NCBI GenBank assembly: GCA_947448525.1
Contig: CANFNV010000007.1
Span: 60,031 to 124,030, forward strand
DNA length: 64,000 nucleotides
Source of the DNA: Flavobacteriaceae bacterium
GTDB lineage: Bacteria > Bacteroidota > Bacteroidia > Flavobacteriales > Flavobacteriaceae
Direction of reading: 5' to 3'
In this document: positions 36,272 through 46,198 of the stretch, one piece after another
Numbering within the stretch: position 1 is the first letter of the stretch
Layout of the letters: each line of letters opens with the position of its first letter
Notes under the pieces: model-generated
Told to the model about the DNA's origin: nothing
Databases searched by the model: none
The model's input: the letters and a program-made list of their open reading frames with translations, nothing else
Translations under genes and position numbers: made by a program

Positions 36272-37372
36272 TTAATCTTTTAAAATAAAATCAAAAATAG
36301 CATTCCAATCATTCAATTGGTCATTTTTATCAAATAAATCATTATTTCCTTGATAATGAATCGTGTTATTTACAAAATCAGTAATAAGTTGTGCCAGTTC
36401 CTTTGGGTTTTCTGTATCAAAAAATGATACTTTATCATAGTTACCAAGGGTTTCTTTGGCATAAGGCAAATTCGCTGCAAGTATAGGTTTGTTGAATGCC
36501 TTAGCTTCTGTTAATGGCAGTCCCCAAGTTTCTAATTTTGAAGGGAAAACAATGCAATCTACTGAATTATACAGTTTCAACACTTCATCTCTTGAAATCC
36601 AACCTTTAAAATGAACTTCTGGCATTGTGTTGTACTTGTTGTAAAGGTATTTCGCAAAACGATGCGGATTGTCTTTAATGGTCGTAAAATGAAACTTCAC
36701 TTTACTTTTTATAGTATTTTCAAGCAATGAAATTGCCTCAAAAATCAACTCAAAATTCTTAAAAGTTCTTGGAAAACTAGGGTAGAAGAAGTGGATTTTA
36801 TTAGGATCTAAATCTGTTTTTTTAGAAGTTATTTCTTCTGTATATTCTGGATAGCAAACTTTTATATTTTGGATTTTGTATAATTTTTCAAATTCGTTTT
36901 TAATCCAATTTTGCTGCACAAAAACGGTGTGATTTTTTTTAAGATTGAATTGTGTCAAGTATTGATATAAAATAGAGAAAATTCCAATTTTATAATCAAA
37001 TTTCCAATCTTTAAAACTCGATTTGTAGAAAATAGTAGGATGATGAAAATATACAAATTGTTTGTCGCAAATTACATTTGGACTCACATCATGTAACGAA
37101 AACCAAACATCAGTATGTATTTTTTTGGATATTTTTTTGAAATAGAAAAACTCATAATACAAACGGATTAACCAAGATTTCTTTGCTTTAGGGAATTCTA
37201 TATATTCAATATTTGGGTAACTAAACTTTGACTTTTCATGAACTAAAGCAACAACTTTTAAATTATTTTTTAATGCGTATTCTGATATTTTTTGCAAACA
37301 ATTTTCCAAGATGGTAAAAATGCCACCTTCTTTCATGTTTATTCCCGAAATAATGATTGTTTTCTTAGTCAT
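36272..37372 (-). CDS. Glycosyltransferase family 4
   Basis: 366 residues. The GT-B fold is indicated by SGINMKEGGIFTILENCL near the N-terminus and by the C-terminal KGWISRDEVLKLYNSVDCIVFPSKLETWGLPLTEAKAFNKPI region, carrying an EX7E-like pattern. The WGLPLTEA sequence is typical of mannosyl/rhamnosyl-type GT4 enzymes, but the donor is not certain. It lies in a tight minus-strand series from 41 kb down to 35.3 kb. Confidence 0.85.
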   Translation of the reverse strand: MTKKTIIISGINMKEGGIFTILENCLQKISEYALKNNLKVVALVHEKSKFSYPNIEYIEFPKAKKSWLIRLYYEFFYFKKISKKIHTDVWFSLHDVSPNVICDKQFVYFHHPTIFYKSSFKDWKFDYKIGIFSILYQYLTQFNLKKNHTVFVQQNWIKNEFEKLYKIQNIKVCYPEYTEEITSKKTDLDPNKIHFFYPSFPRTFKNFELIFEAISLLENTIKSKVKFHFTTIKDNPHRFAKYLYNKYNTMPEVHFKGWISRDEVLKLYNSVDCIVFPSKLETWGLPLTEAKAFNKPILAANLPYAKETLGNYDKVSFFDTENPKELAQLITDFVNNTIHYQGNNDLFDKNDQLNDWNAIFDFILKD

Positions 37373-37385
37373 AATTTATGGGCAA

Positions 37386-37934
37386 TTATATTTTTTCAAA
37401 AACATACAATGTATTCAAACCCAATTCAAACGTTTTTTCTTTCAATAATTTAAATCCATTTTCAGTAAATATAGTTTTGATTATTGATCTTTCAAAATTT
37501 TGATGGTGTTCCAAATCCATTCCTTTAATGAGCTTAAAAAACAATAAAACAGTAAGAATATAATCTACTTTTTTGGATGGAATGGTTACAATAACTCTTC
37601 CCTTATGTTCCAGAAAACCGCTTAATAGTTGCGGATATTTCTCAATTTCCTCAATTGGAATATGCTCCAAAACGGCCAACAAAGTAATGTTGTTGTATTT
37701 CTTTTTGATTGGAAAATCATTTGGAAAATAACCTGGAAAAAGAGTGTAATTGGTAGTTTCAATTTTAGTATTTAATACCCCATCAATGCCGTCGCCTGTA
37801 ATTGTTTTTGTTTTTAAAATATGGACAAATAATTCTCCATGATGACAACCTATATCCAATATAGAATCTCCCAAAATATATTTTTCGGCTTGCAAAATTC
37901 TTTGTTTTTGAATAAAGTAATCTAATTTTTTCAT
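37386..37934 (-). CDS. Class I SAM-dependent methyltransferase
   Basis: 182 residues. The SAM-binding motif I is ILDIGCHHGEL (about 24-35, seen as SILDIGCHHGE), and NITLLAVLEHIPIEEIE gives the motif IV region. It lacks membrane segments. In a polysaccharide cluster it may methylate a sugar or lipid intermediate, but small-molecule or protein targets are equally open. It is 13 bases from the glycosyltransferase and 6 bases from the DPM-like gene. Confidence 0.85.
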   Translation of the reverse strand: MKKLDYFIQKQRILQAEKYILGDSILDIGCHHGELFVHILKTKTITGDGIDGVLNTKIETTNYTLFPGYFPNDFPIKKKYNNITLLAVLEHIPIEEIEKYPQLLSGFLEHKGRVIVTIPSKKVDYILTVLLFFKLIKGMDLEHHQNFERSIIKTIFTENGFKLLKEKTFELGLNTLYVFEKI

Positions 37935-37940
37935 TTCAAT

Positions 37941-39107
37941 TTACAATTTTGATTGGGTTTCATCATCTTTCAATCCTAATATACTAAAAAAGAAACTAAA
38001 TAACACGATTTGAATCCCAATAATAATAGTAAAAACAGATGGGATAATAATTCTTGAAGTCTGCCTAAAGTTCAAAGGACCAAAATGGTTGTCAGACCAA
38101 AATGAAACTGCATAAATAGAATAAATACCCCCGATAATTACCATTATTAATCCAAGAATCAATCCTTTTTCTAAAGAAATGTATTTAAAAACAGCATCAA
38201 ATCTTTCGCTTTTTGGTAGTAATTTTTGTGTTACAGCAAATACTTTTGTCAAGCCATAAAACAGCACAAATTGAAAACCTATCAATAAAATACTCATACT
38301 ATAGAGTAATGTTTGCACGTCAAATGTTACGGAATTAATTTTTATGGGAGTAATTACCAAGATCGCAGAACTTATAAATCCAAAAATAATTAATATCATT
38401 CCCGGAAATAAAAACAACCATTTTGGGCTATATAATAGTAAGAATCTTAAATGGCGCCAACCATCGCTCCACGTTTTTAAATGAGGTTTTCTTGTACGTC
38501 CGTCTTTGTATAATTTTGTTGGGACTTCGGCAATTTTTAAATTCAATAGATGTGCTTTTACAATCATTTCGGATGCGAATTCCATACCTGTTGTGGTGAG
38601 TTGTAATTTTTTATAAGCTTCCTTTGTAAATCCTCTTAACCCACAATGAAAATCTCCTATTTTAGAGTTAAAAAACAATCGACCAATAAAAGACAAAACC
38701 GGATTTCCTAAATAGCGATGCAAAAAAGGCATAGCACCTTTTTCAATCCCGCCTTTAAATCGGTTGCCAATAACCAAATCATTTCCTTCCCTCAATTTTT
38801 CAAGATAGGAGTAAAGGTCGCTAAAGTCATAACTATCATCGGCATCTCCCATGATAATGTATTGTCCGATAGCATTTTCAAAACCCCCTTTCAAAGCACT
38901 ACCATATCCTTTTTTAGGAATATCAATTACTCTTGCACCATTAGCTTTAGCAATATCTTGAGAACCATCGGTGCTGCCGTTGTCTGCAATGATAATTTCG
39001 CCTTCAATACTATTTTCTTTAAAATATTTTTGGGCTTTTTTTATGCAAATGGCAAGCGTTTCTGCTTCGTTTAAACAAGGCATCACAATGGTTAGTTCTT
39101 TATTCAT
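37941..39107 (-). CDS. DPM1-like family 2 glycosyltransferase with C-terminal membrane helices
   Basis: 388 residues. The GT-A domain (about 1-230) shows TIVMPCLNEAETLAICI, DNGSTDGSQDIA and MGDADDSYDFSD (DxD), then four membrane helices in the C-terminal part. This matches polyprenyl-phosphate hexose synthases, which load glucose or mannose on to undecaprenyl phosphate. The product could serve the GT-C-like membrane protein encoded just upstream (overlap 8 bases), which suggests a donor/acceptor pair. Confidence 0.88.
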   Translation of the reverse strand: MNKELTIVMPCLNEAETLAICIKKAQKYFKENSIEGEIIIADNGSTDGSQDIAKANGARVIDIPKKGYGSALKGGFENAIGQYIIMGDADDSYDFSDLYSYLEKLREGNDLVIGNRFKGGIEKGAMPFLHRYLGNPVLSFIGRLFFNSKIGDFHCGLRGFTKEAYKKLQLTTTGMEFASEMIVKAHLLNLKIAEVPTKLYKDGRTRKPHLKTWSDGWRHLRFLLLYSPKWLFLFPGMILIIFGFISSAILVITPIKINSVTFDVQTLLYSMSILLIGFQFVLFYGLTKVFAVTQKLLPKSERFDAVFKYISLEKGLILGLIMVIIGGIYSIYAVSFWSDNHFGPLNFRQTSRIIIPSVFTIIIGIQIVLFSFFFSILGLKDDETQSKL

Positions 39108-40380
39108 CTGTTTTTTTATAAAATGATAGTTGGAATAACAGCATTACTATTGCGGGTAATATCCAATTGTTATAAAACAAATATCTTGATGTTGTTGGTT
39201 CAGCAATTGCAACTAAAGTAACATTTCCCAATATCAAAAGAGTTCCAATGAAAATAAATTTAACAATAATAGTTTCTTTTTTTCTAAATTTCACGAAACT
39301 AAAGAACATTAAAAATAATGTGATAATTAAATATTTTGCACTTCCAATTCCTTTTATAATGTTTAGAATGTAGTATTTGGACCAATTTAAAAAATTATTT
39401 TTAAGTAATGGAATCGTAATCGAAGCAGCCATTTTATCATTAACAATTACTAATTCATCAAAGGGATATTTGTCTTTAAAAAAGGTTTCTCCATCGTTTC
39501 CGAGTGTGGCATTGGCAATATAAACATAGTTTGCAAAATAGAAATCGATTTTAGACAAAGAATCCTCTGAAACTTGGCTTAAAAGAAGTTTCTTTTTTTC
39601 GAGATTGGAATAGATGTATTTAAAGTAATCTTGTTGCATTTTTGTATCTAAAACTTTATAATCGTCCTTATTAGAAACATAAAATGGTAATGATGCTGTT
39701 TGAATTCCTGTCCAAGGTGTTGTTGTAGCTTTATTATGTTTTATTTTATGAAAAGCAACATCAATTCCTATAGAAAGAAAAGGAATCGCAACAATTGTAA
39801 TAAGTGAAATCCAGTGTTTTTTAGTATAAGAATTCCCTGTTTTAGATATCAAAATAGCCACTATTAATACAACAACGACAAACATAAATTGACCTCTAAC
39901 CTGAATTAAGATAAGTAATAGAAGTGAGGAATAGATTATATTTTTAAAATGTTTTTTAGTAATAAATTCAAATAGGTTTGCAAGAAGCAGAAGATATAGA
40001 GGATAAGCAAGTGCTTCCGATAAGATTGCATTGATTACTTTAATTTCATAAAAAACAGGAACAAATAGCAATAAAAAAACCAAAAGAGAACTCCATTGCG
40101 ATAATTTAAGATGGTATGCTATTTTATTTTTTAAATAAAAAATAGAGAAAGTCGTTAATGAAAACTGACTAAAAAGAAGGAGACTCAAATATTTAGAACC
40201 AAAAAGCCACTTGTGAAATGTTATAAAAGAAGGATATCCCAAACTTCTATAAATATCCATATTTAAATAACCTAGACTATCTGGAAAATTAATAGGACCA
40301 GTTTTTAAAACAAAAAATAGAGAAAATACTACAAAAAGTACATAGAAAAAATCAAACTTTAAATAGATTTTTTTTTGCAT
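39100..40380 (-). CDS. Polytopic membrane protein, possible GT-C-type glycosyltransferase
   Basis: 426 residues with about ten hydrophobic helices and one large hydrophilic loop (about 220-320). No diagnostic catalytic motif could be named. The fold pattern (small N-terminal helices, a DSLGYLNMD acidic loop after the first helix, then repeated helices) resembles GT-C enzymes that use polyprenyl-phosphate sugars. Its overlap with the DPM-like gene supports that. It is the last gene downstream of ftsE, sharing one base with it. Confidence 0.6.
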   Translation of the reverse strand: MQKKIYLKFDFFYVLFVVFSLFFVLKTGPINFPDSLGYLNMDIYRSLGYPSFITFHKWLFGSKYLSLLLFSQFSLTTFSIFYLKNKIAYHLKLSQWSSLLVFLLLFVPVFYEIKVINAILSEALAYPLYLLLLANLFEFITKKHFKNIIYSSLLLLILIQVRGQFMFVVVVLIVAILISKTGNSYTKKHWISLITIVAIPFLSIGIDVAFHKIKHNKATTTPWTGIQTASLPFYVSNKDDYKVLDTKMQQDYFKYIYSNLEKKKLLLSQVSEDSLSKIDFYFANYVYIANATLGNDGETFFKDKYPFDELVIVNDKMAASITIPLLKNNFLNWSKYYILNIIKGIGSAKYLIITLFLMFFSFVKFRKKETIIVKFIFIGTLLILGNVTLVAIAEPTTSRYLFYNNWILPAIVMLLFQLSFYKKTDE

Positions 40381-41063
40381 TATACTGATTTCTGTACCAC
40401 TTCAAAAATAGCACCATCTTCACATTTTAATGTCTTGGATGGAAATTTCATCAATAAAGCATAATCGTGCGTTGCCATGATGATAGTTTTGCCAAGGGCA
40501 TTGATGTTTTTTAATACTTCCAAAACTTCAACACTAGTCTGCGGATCTAAATTTCCGGTAGGTTCGTCTGCAAGAATTAATTCGGGGTCGTTCAATAAAG
40601 CTCTTGCAATGGCAACTCGTTGTTGTTCACCGCCAGAAAGTTGATGAGGCATTTGATTGGCAAACCCTTTCATTCCCACTTTATCAAGAACCTCATCAAT
40701 TTTGTTTTGCATTTCGATTGGATCAGTCCAGCCAGTCGCTTTCAATACAAAAAGCATATTGGCGTTGATAGTTCTATCGGGAAGTAATTTGAAATCTTGA
40801 AAAACAATACCAATTTTCCTTCTTAAAAAGGGAATGTCTTTTTCTTCTAATGTTGCTAAATCGTATTCAACGATATGACCATCGCCTTCGGTAAGAGGCA
40901 AATCACCATATAAAGTTTTCATAAAACTACTTTTTCCAGAACCAGTTTTCCCAATAATATAGAGGAATTCACCATGATTCACCTCAATATTTACTTGAGA
41001 TAATATCACTTTGTTTTCTTGATAAATGGTAACGTCTTTTAAAGCTAATACTACTTGTGACAT
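40380..41063 (-). CDS. ftsE: Cell-division ABC transporter ATP-binding protein FtsE
   Basis: 227 residues. Walker A is GKTGSGKSS, the Q-loop [12 protein letters not shown] is typical of FtsE, the signature is LSGGEQQR and Walker B is LILADEPTG. FtsE with FtsX controls periplasmic peptidoglycan hydrolases at the septum. No ftsX lies in this window, so its partner must be encoded elsewhere. A relative in another ABC family (LolD-like) is possible, but the LLPDRT sequence argues for FtsE. It reads into the polysaccharide cluster. Confidence 0.85.
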   Translation of the reverse strand: MSQVVLALKDVTIYQENKVILSQVNIEVNHGEFLYIIGKTGSGKSSFMKTLYGDLPLTEGDGHIVEYDLATLEEKDIPFLRRKIGIVFQDFKLLPDRTINANMLFVLKATGWTDPIEMQNKIDEVLDKVGMKGFANQMPHQLSGGEQQRVAIARALLNDPELILADEPTGNLDPQTSVEVLEVLKNINALGKTIIMATHDYALLMKFPSKTLKCEDGAIFEVVQKSV

Positions 41064-41334
41064 AGATAATTTTGTTTATTGTGTAAAAGTAATAAGATAA
41101 CGCAGGTTTTCAAAATAAATTTTAACAAAAAGAATTGATAGAGAGATAATAGACGGATGGATGATAGATTTCTTTTTACTTTAAATTGTTTTCTATCAAT
41201 TATCTTTTTGTCTTTGAAACATCTTCTCTTGTCTTAAAAAGAATTGTTAAGAAAAATGTTTATAATAAATCCAAACAATCTGACGTTATAACTAGTAGAT
41301 TAATAAATTTGATAGTTAATTAAAACAACATCTA
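41064..41334. other. Divergent intergenic region with inverted repeat
   Basis: 271 bases between ftsE and the TPR gene. They hold an imperfect inverted repeat: 41125-41142 and 41192-41211 pair over about 18 positions with two unpaired bases. No gene or clear promoter box is seen. Confidence 0.45.
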
Positions 41335-44300
41335 ATGCGAAATTTGACAGTATTTTTGGTAATAAACGCGCTAGTTTCTGGAACGATATTATCTGCTCAA
41401 CAATCCGCTATTTACACAAGCCAACAATCAGAATTTAATAGAGCGGTTGGTTTGTATAATGATAAGCAATATTTGGCAGCACAAATTCTTTTTAATAAAG
41501 TAATACAAAATAATAATGAGCAAGATAGTAGTGCCGATTGCGCCTATTATATTGCTAATTGCGCTATTCGATTAAACCAATTGGGGGCTGATAAATTAAT
41601 GCAAGATTTTGTAGCTAATTATCCCACTAATACGAAACAAAATCAAGCTTATTTGGGTGTTGCTATTTATTATTTTGAAAACGGAAATTATCCACAAGCA
41701 TTAGAATATTTTAGCAAGATTGATGAAAGTGTCTTGACTTATGATGAATTGGATAAATACAATTTCCAAAAAGGGTATGCTTTTTTTTCCTCTAAAAATA
41801 AAAAAGAAGCCACCGCGTTTTTAAATAAAGTTGCCAATTCTAAAGAATATGGCTCTCAAGCCAAATATTATTTAGGATTTATGGCTTATGAAGGTGATGA
41901 TTATAAAGAAGCAACTAAATATTTTGATCAGGTTTCTGGAGAAGAAAAATATAAAGAAAAATTATCGTATTTTCAGGCAGATATGAATTTCAAACTTGGA
42001 AATTTCCAAAAAGCAATTGATTTGGGAAACGCAGCTATGACTAAGTCTTCTGCGATTGAAAAATCAGAATTGAATAAAATTATCGGTGAAAGTTATTTTA
42101 ATTTGAATAAGTACGAGGATGCACTTCCGTATTTGAAGCAATACAATGGCAAAAAAGGAAAATGGAACAACACCGATTTTTACCAGTTAGGATTTACATA
42201 TTATCAGCAAAAAGATTATGAAAATGCTATTTCTCAATTTAATAAAATTATCGACGGAAAAGACTTCGTGGCTCAAAATGCCTATTACCATCTGGGTGAA
42301 AGCTATATGAAAACCGACAAAAAGCAACAAGCTTTAAACGCATTTAAAATTGCTTCCGAAATGGATTTTGATAAAAAAATTCAAGAAGATGCGAATTTGA
42401 ATTATGCAAAAATCAGTTATGAAATTGGGAATTCCTACCAATCAATTCCTGATGTTTTATCTTTTTTTCTATCAAAATATCCAACTTCAGCAAGTAAGAA
42501 TGAAATTGAAACCTTATTAATCAACTCCTACATCACTTCAAAAAATTATAAAGAAGCATTATCGTTATTAGAGAAAAATAAGAATCCAGAAAACAGATTG
42601 GCCTATCAAAAAGTAACGTTTTACCGTGGGTTGGAAATGTATACCGATGGAAATTATAAAGAAGCACAAAAGAACTTTAATTCGTCTTTAACTATCCAAA
42701 AAGATGCTAAATTTTCAGCACGTGCTACCTTTTGGAAAGCCGAAACAGAATATACTTTGGATAATTTTAATGATGCCTTATTGAGTTTTAAGCAATTTGA
42801 AGTAATGGCTGAAGCCAAGAACACCCCTGAATACAAAAACATCAATTACAACATCGCTTATTGTTATTTTAAACAGAAAGAATACGATCAATCCGGTAAT
42901 TATTTCCAAAGTTTTATTGATGTTGTTAAAGAGGATAAAATTCGTTTGAATGATTCCTATTTGCGATTAGGAGATAGTCGTTTTGTAACTTCAAAATATT
43001 GGCCAGCTATGGATGCCTACAACAAAGCCATAGAAATGAAAAGTGTGGATGCTGACTATGCTGCATTTCAAAAAGCAATTAGTTACGGCTTTGTGAATAA
43101 GAATGACAAGAAAATTGAAGATTTTAATAAGTTCTTAACGACTTTCAAAACATCGCAATATCGTAATGATGCTCTGTTTGAATTGGGAAATACTTATGTT
43201 GCAGATAATAAAACAGATTTGGCAATTAAAACCTATGACCAATTGTTGAGTGAATTTAAAAATGATTCCTATGCTGCAAAAGCAGTTTTGCGTCAAGGAT
43301 TGATTTATTACAATGCTAATAAAGATGAGTTAGCTATAGCAAAATTCAAAAAAGTGACTTCAGAATATCCAAGAACGCCTGAAGCTTTAGAAGCCGTTTC
43401 AACAGCTCGATTGATTTATGTTGATAATGGAAAGGTTGAAGAATATGCTGCCTGGGTTAGAACGCTAGATTTTGTAGAAGTTTCGGATGTTGATTTGGAT
43501 AATGATACTTATGAAGCAGCAGAAAAGCAATATTTGCAAAATAATAATCAACAAGCCATTACTACTTTGAGTGGTTATGTGGCTAAATTTCCAAAAGGAA
43601 TTCATGCATTAAAAGCAAATTTTTATTTGGCTCAATCTTATTATACAGATGGTTTGGAAGCCAATTCAATTCCGAATTACGAATTTGTAATTGCTCAATC
43701 AAAAAGTGAATATACAGAGCAGGCACTAGCTCGTTTGTGTGAAATTTATTTGAAAAAAGATAATTTTGTAAAAGCGATTCCCGTTTTAAAACGATTGGAA
43801 ATTGAAGCCGATTTTCCGCAAAATATTACTTTTTCACAATCCAATTTGATGCGGTCCTACTATAATCAAAAAGACTATTCTAATGCAGTGGTTTATGCCG
43901 ATAAAGTATTGGTCAATCCGAAAACGGATGATAAAATAAAAAGTGATGCGCAAATCATTGTCGCTCGTTCCGCTATCAAAGGAAATGATGAAACTAAAGC
44001 ACGAGAAGCGTATGCTAATTTATTAAAAATAGCCAAAGGTGAATTGGCTGCCGAAGCTTTATATTATGATGCCTATTTCAAAAACAATGACGGAAAATTT
44101 GCTGAATCGAACAAATCTGTTCAAAAATTAGCCAAAGATTATTCTGGTTATAAGTATTTTGGAGCTCGAGGTTTGATAGTAATGGCTAGAAACTACTATG
44201 GATTAAAAGACAGTTTTCAAGCCACTTCAATTTTGAATAGCGTAATAGAAAATTTTGTTGATTTTCCAGATATAGTTCAAGAAGCACAAACCGAATTGGA

Positions 44301-44349
44301 TACCATTAAAACAGAGGAAAGCAAAACAAATTCCTCGGTTGTTAAATAA
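41335..44349 (+). CDS. Large periplasmic tetratricopeptide-repeat protein
   Basis: 1004 residues. A signal peptide (ending ILSAQ) without a lipobox is followed by repeated TPR-like helix pairs through almost the entire length, such as FNRAVGLYNDKQYLAAQILFNKV, LGNFQKAIDLG, QKDYENAISQFNKII and YADNKTDLAIKTYDQLL-like units. No catalytic motif is present. It should form a long superhelical scaffold in the periplasm. It is followed 50 bases later by an outer-membrane barrel gene, and the pair is divergent from ftsE. A role as partner of the barrel in export or envelope assembly is inference. Confidence 0.85.
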   Translation: MRNLTVFLVINALVSGTILSAQQSAIYTSQQSEFNRAVGLYNDKQYLAAQILFNKVIQNNNEQDSSADCAYYIANCAIRLNQLGADKLMQDFVANYPTNTKQNQAYLGVAIYYFENGNYPQALEYFSKIDESVLTYDELDKYNFQKGYAFFSSKNKKEATAFLNKVANSKEYGSQAKYYLGFMAYEGDDYKEATKYFDQVSGEEKYKEKLSYFQADMNFKLGNFQKAIDLGNAAMTKSSAIEKSELNKIIGESYFNLNKYEDALPYLKQYNGKKGKWNNTDFYQLGFTYYQQKDYENAISQFNKIIDGKDFVAQNAYYHLGESYMKTDKKQQALNAFKIASEMDFDKKIQEDANLNYAKISYEIGNSYQSIPDVLSFFLSKYPTSASKNEIETLLINSYITSKNYKEALSLLEKNKNPENRLAYQKVTFYRGLEMYTDGNYKEAQKNFNSSLTIQKDAKFSARATFWKAETEYTLDNFNDALLSFKQFEVMAEAKNTPEYKNINYNIAYCYFKQKEYDQSGNYFQSFIDVVKEDKIRLNDSYLRLGDSRFVTSKYWPAMDAYNKAIEMKSVDADYAAFQKAISYGFVNKNDKKIEDFNKFLTTFKTSQYRNDALFELGNTYVADNKTDLAIKTYDQLLSEFKNDSYAAKAVLRQGLIYYNANKDELAIAKFKKVTSEYPRTPEALEAVSTARLIYVDNGKVEEYAAWVRTLDFVEVSDVDLDNDTYEAAEKQYLQNNNQQAITTLSGYVAKFPKGIHALKANFYLAQSYYTDGLEANSIPNYEFVIAQSKSEYTEQALARLCEIYLKKDNFVKAIPVLKRLEIEADFPQNITFSQSNLMRSYYNQKDYSNAVVYADKVLVNPKTDDKIKSDAQIIVARSAIKGNDETKAREAYANLLKIAKGELAAEALYYDAYFKNNDGKFAESNKSVQKLAKDYSGYKYFGARGLIVMARNYYGLKDSFQATSILNSVIENFVDFPDIVQEAQTELDTIKTEESKTNSSVVK

Positions 44350-44399
44350 TACTCAATGTAAATTCATTGTAGCTCCGTGTAATAATTAAAAAAAATAAA

Positions 44400-46181
44400 A
44401 TGAAAATCAATTTCCAATATAAAATCGCAATGCTGTTTGTTTTATTAAGTTCTCAAATGTTGTTTGCTCAAAAACAAGACGGGCAAATAGGTACCGAAGT
44501 AGTTAATGTTGTAAAAACATACACGCCAACTATTTCGGATGCTTTTAAAGTAAAAGAAACTCCGTCTTTAGAAGACGAGGATAATTCTAAAAAAGAGACT
44601 ATTCAATACACTATTTTTTCTTTTCCTGTGGCTTCAACTTTTACACCTTCTAAAGGAAAAGCAGCTGGTGTTGAAAATGAAACAAAAGAAAAATCATTCA
44701 ATAACTATGCTTCGTTTGCTGCTGGAAATTATGGGGCTATCAATGCTGATTTATTTGTTACACAAACATTGGAAAGCGGAGATTATTTTGGTGCCATGTT
44801 CCGTCATTTGTCATCACAAGGTGGAATAAAAAATGTGGATTTAAACAATAAATTTTCGAATTCTTCTCTTGATTTGACTTATGGTAGTAAAACTAATAAA
44901 TTGGCTTGGAATGGTGATTTTGGTTACCACCGCCTGTCTTATAATTGGTATGGAATCAACCCGATTTTATTTGAAGGATTTTCCTCAACAGACAAAGATT
45001 TGTTTTTAAATGGCATCAATCCAAAACAAACCTATCAAAACATCTATTTTGGAGGAAGATTATTACTGAATGAAGAATTTTTTAAAGAAGTAACCATTAA
45101 ATTCAATCATTTTTCGGATGCTTTTTCTTCTAGAGAAAATCGTTTTGTTGCAATACCTACTTTTCAATTTGACATAATGGATGTAAAGCTCAAAACAGAT
45201 TTTGTATTAGATTATATTAATGGTAAATTTCAAAAAGATTATTTTGATGTTTCTGGTTTAAAATATGGTTTTACTAATATTGGAATCAAACCAAGCTTTC
45301 AAATCAACAAAAACGATATGTTGGTAAATATAGGAGCTAGTTTTTTCTATAGTTTGGCAACAAATGGCGGTCAAAATAAATTTTTTGTTTATCCAAGTAT
45401 AACGGCATCATATAAAATCGTAGGCGATTTAATGATTGCTTATGCGGGAGCAGAAGGAACATTGAAACAAAATTCATATCAAGATTTTTCTCAAGATAAT
45501 TTCTTTGTTTCACCTACTTTAGCCATTGCCCCAACTGATCAAAAGTTTGATTTGTACTTTGGTTTAAAAGGAAAATTAGCCAATACAATTGCATATAATA
45601 TTCGTGGGGCGCTAATAGATGAAAATAATAAAGCGCTGTTTAAAAGTAATATTTTTGATGTTACGAATGCCAATAACTCGGGATATGCCAATGGTAATTC
45701 GTTTGGAGTGGTTTATGACAACGTTAAATCAGCAAGTTTATTTGGTGAATTGAAAGCTGATTTTTCTAAAAATGTTTCTTTCGGAATTAATGGAACCTTC
45801 ACTAGTTATGTCACTAAATATGAACCACAAGCATGGAATTTACCTGGGATTAAATTAAGTTCTACTATTGATTTCAACTTAACACCAAAATGGTATGCAG
45901 GAGCAAATATTTTCTTTGTTGGAGAAAGAAAAGATCAATTAATTATTATTGCAACTAATGTTCAACCCTGGAATACGCTTCCTTTACAAGGAAAAAACGA
46001 ATCAGTATCATTAAATAGTTATTTCGATTTAAATACTCATCTTAACTACAAGCACAACGAAAGATTGACTTTTTTCTTAAAAGGAAATAATTTGGCTAAT
46101 CAAAACTACCAAAAATGGATGAACTATCCTGTTCAAGGAATTCAGGTATTATTGGGTGCTAATTATAAATTTGATTTCTAG
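44400..46181 (+). CDS. Outer-membrane beta-barrel protein, TonB-receptor-like without plug
   Basis: 593 residues. A signal peptide (ending MLFAQ) and a short N-terminal stretch (TEVVNVVKTYTPTISDAFKV) precede alternating amphipathic beta strands rich in aromatic residues up to a terminal Phe (YKFDF), the usual barrel signature. No plug domain or TonB box can be seen, although related proteins are often labelled TonB-dependent receptors. It is probably cotranscribed with the periplasmic TPR protein, so it may be the outer-membrane pore of a two-part envelope system. Confidence 0.8.
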   Translation: MKINFQYKIAMLFVLLSSQMLFAQKQDGQIGTEVVNVVKTYTPTISDAFKVKETPSLEDEDNSKKETIQYTIFSFPVASTFTPSKGKAAGVENETKEKSFNNYASFAAGNYGAINADLFVTQTLESGDYFGAMFRHLSSQGGIKNVDLNNKFSNSSLDLTYGSKTNKLAWNGDFGYHRLSYNWYGINPILFEGFSSTDKDLFLNGINPKQTYQNIYFGGRLLLNEEFFKEVTIKFNHFSDAFSSRENRFVAIPTFQFDIMDVKLKTDFVLDYINGKFQKDYFDVSGLKYGFTNIGIKPSFQINKNDMLVNIGASFFYSLATNGGQNKFFVYPSITASYKIVGDLMIAYAGAEGTLKQNSYQDFSQDNFFVSPTLAIAPTDQKFDLYFGLKGKLANTIAYNIRGALIDENNKALFKSNIFDVTNANNSGYANGNSFGVVYDNVKSASLFGELKADFSKNVSFGINGTFTSYVTKYEPQAWNLPGIKLSSTIDFNLTPKWYAGANIFFVGERKDQLIIIATNVQPWNTLPLQGKNESVSLNSYFDLNTHLNYKHNERLTFFLKGNNLANQNYQKWMNYPVQGIQVLLGANYKFDF

Positions 46182-46198
46182 AAAATTTGATTTTCAGA

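Noticed and set aside
28678..40380. Mobile element boundaries around the polysaccharide cluster
   Set aside because: No transposase, integrase, tRNA or terminal repeats were found, so transfer is only inferred from content.
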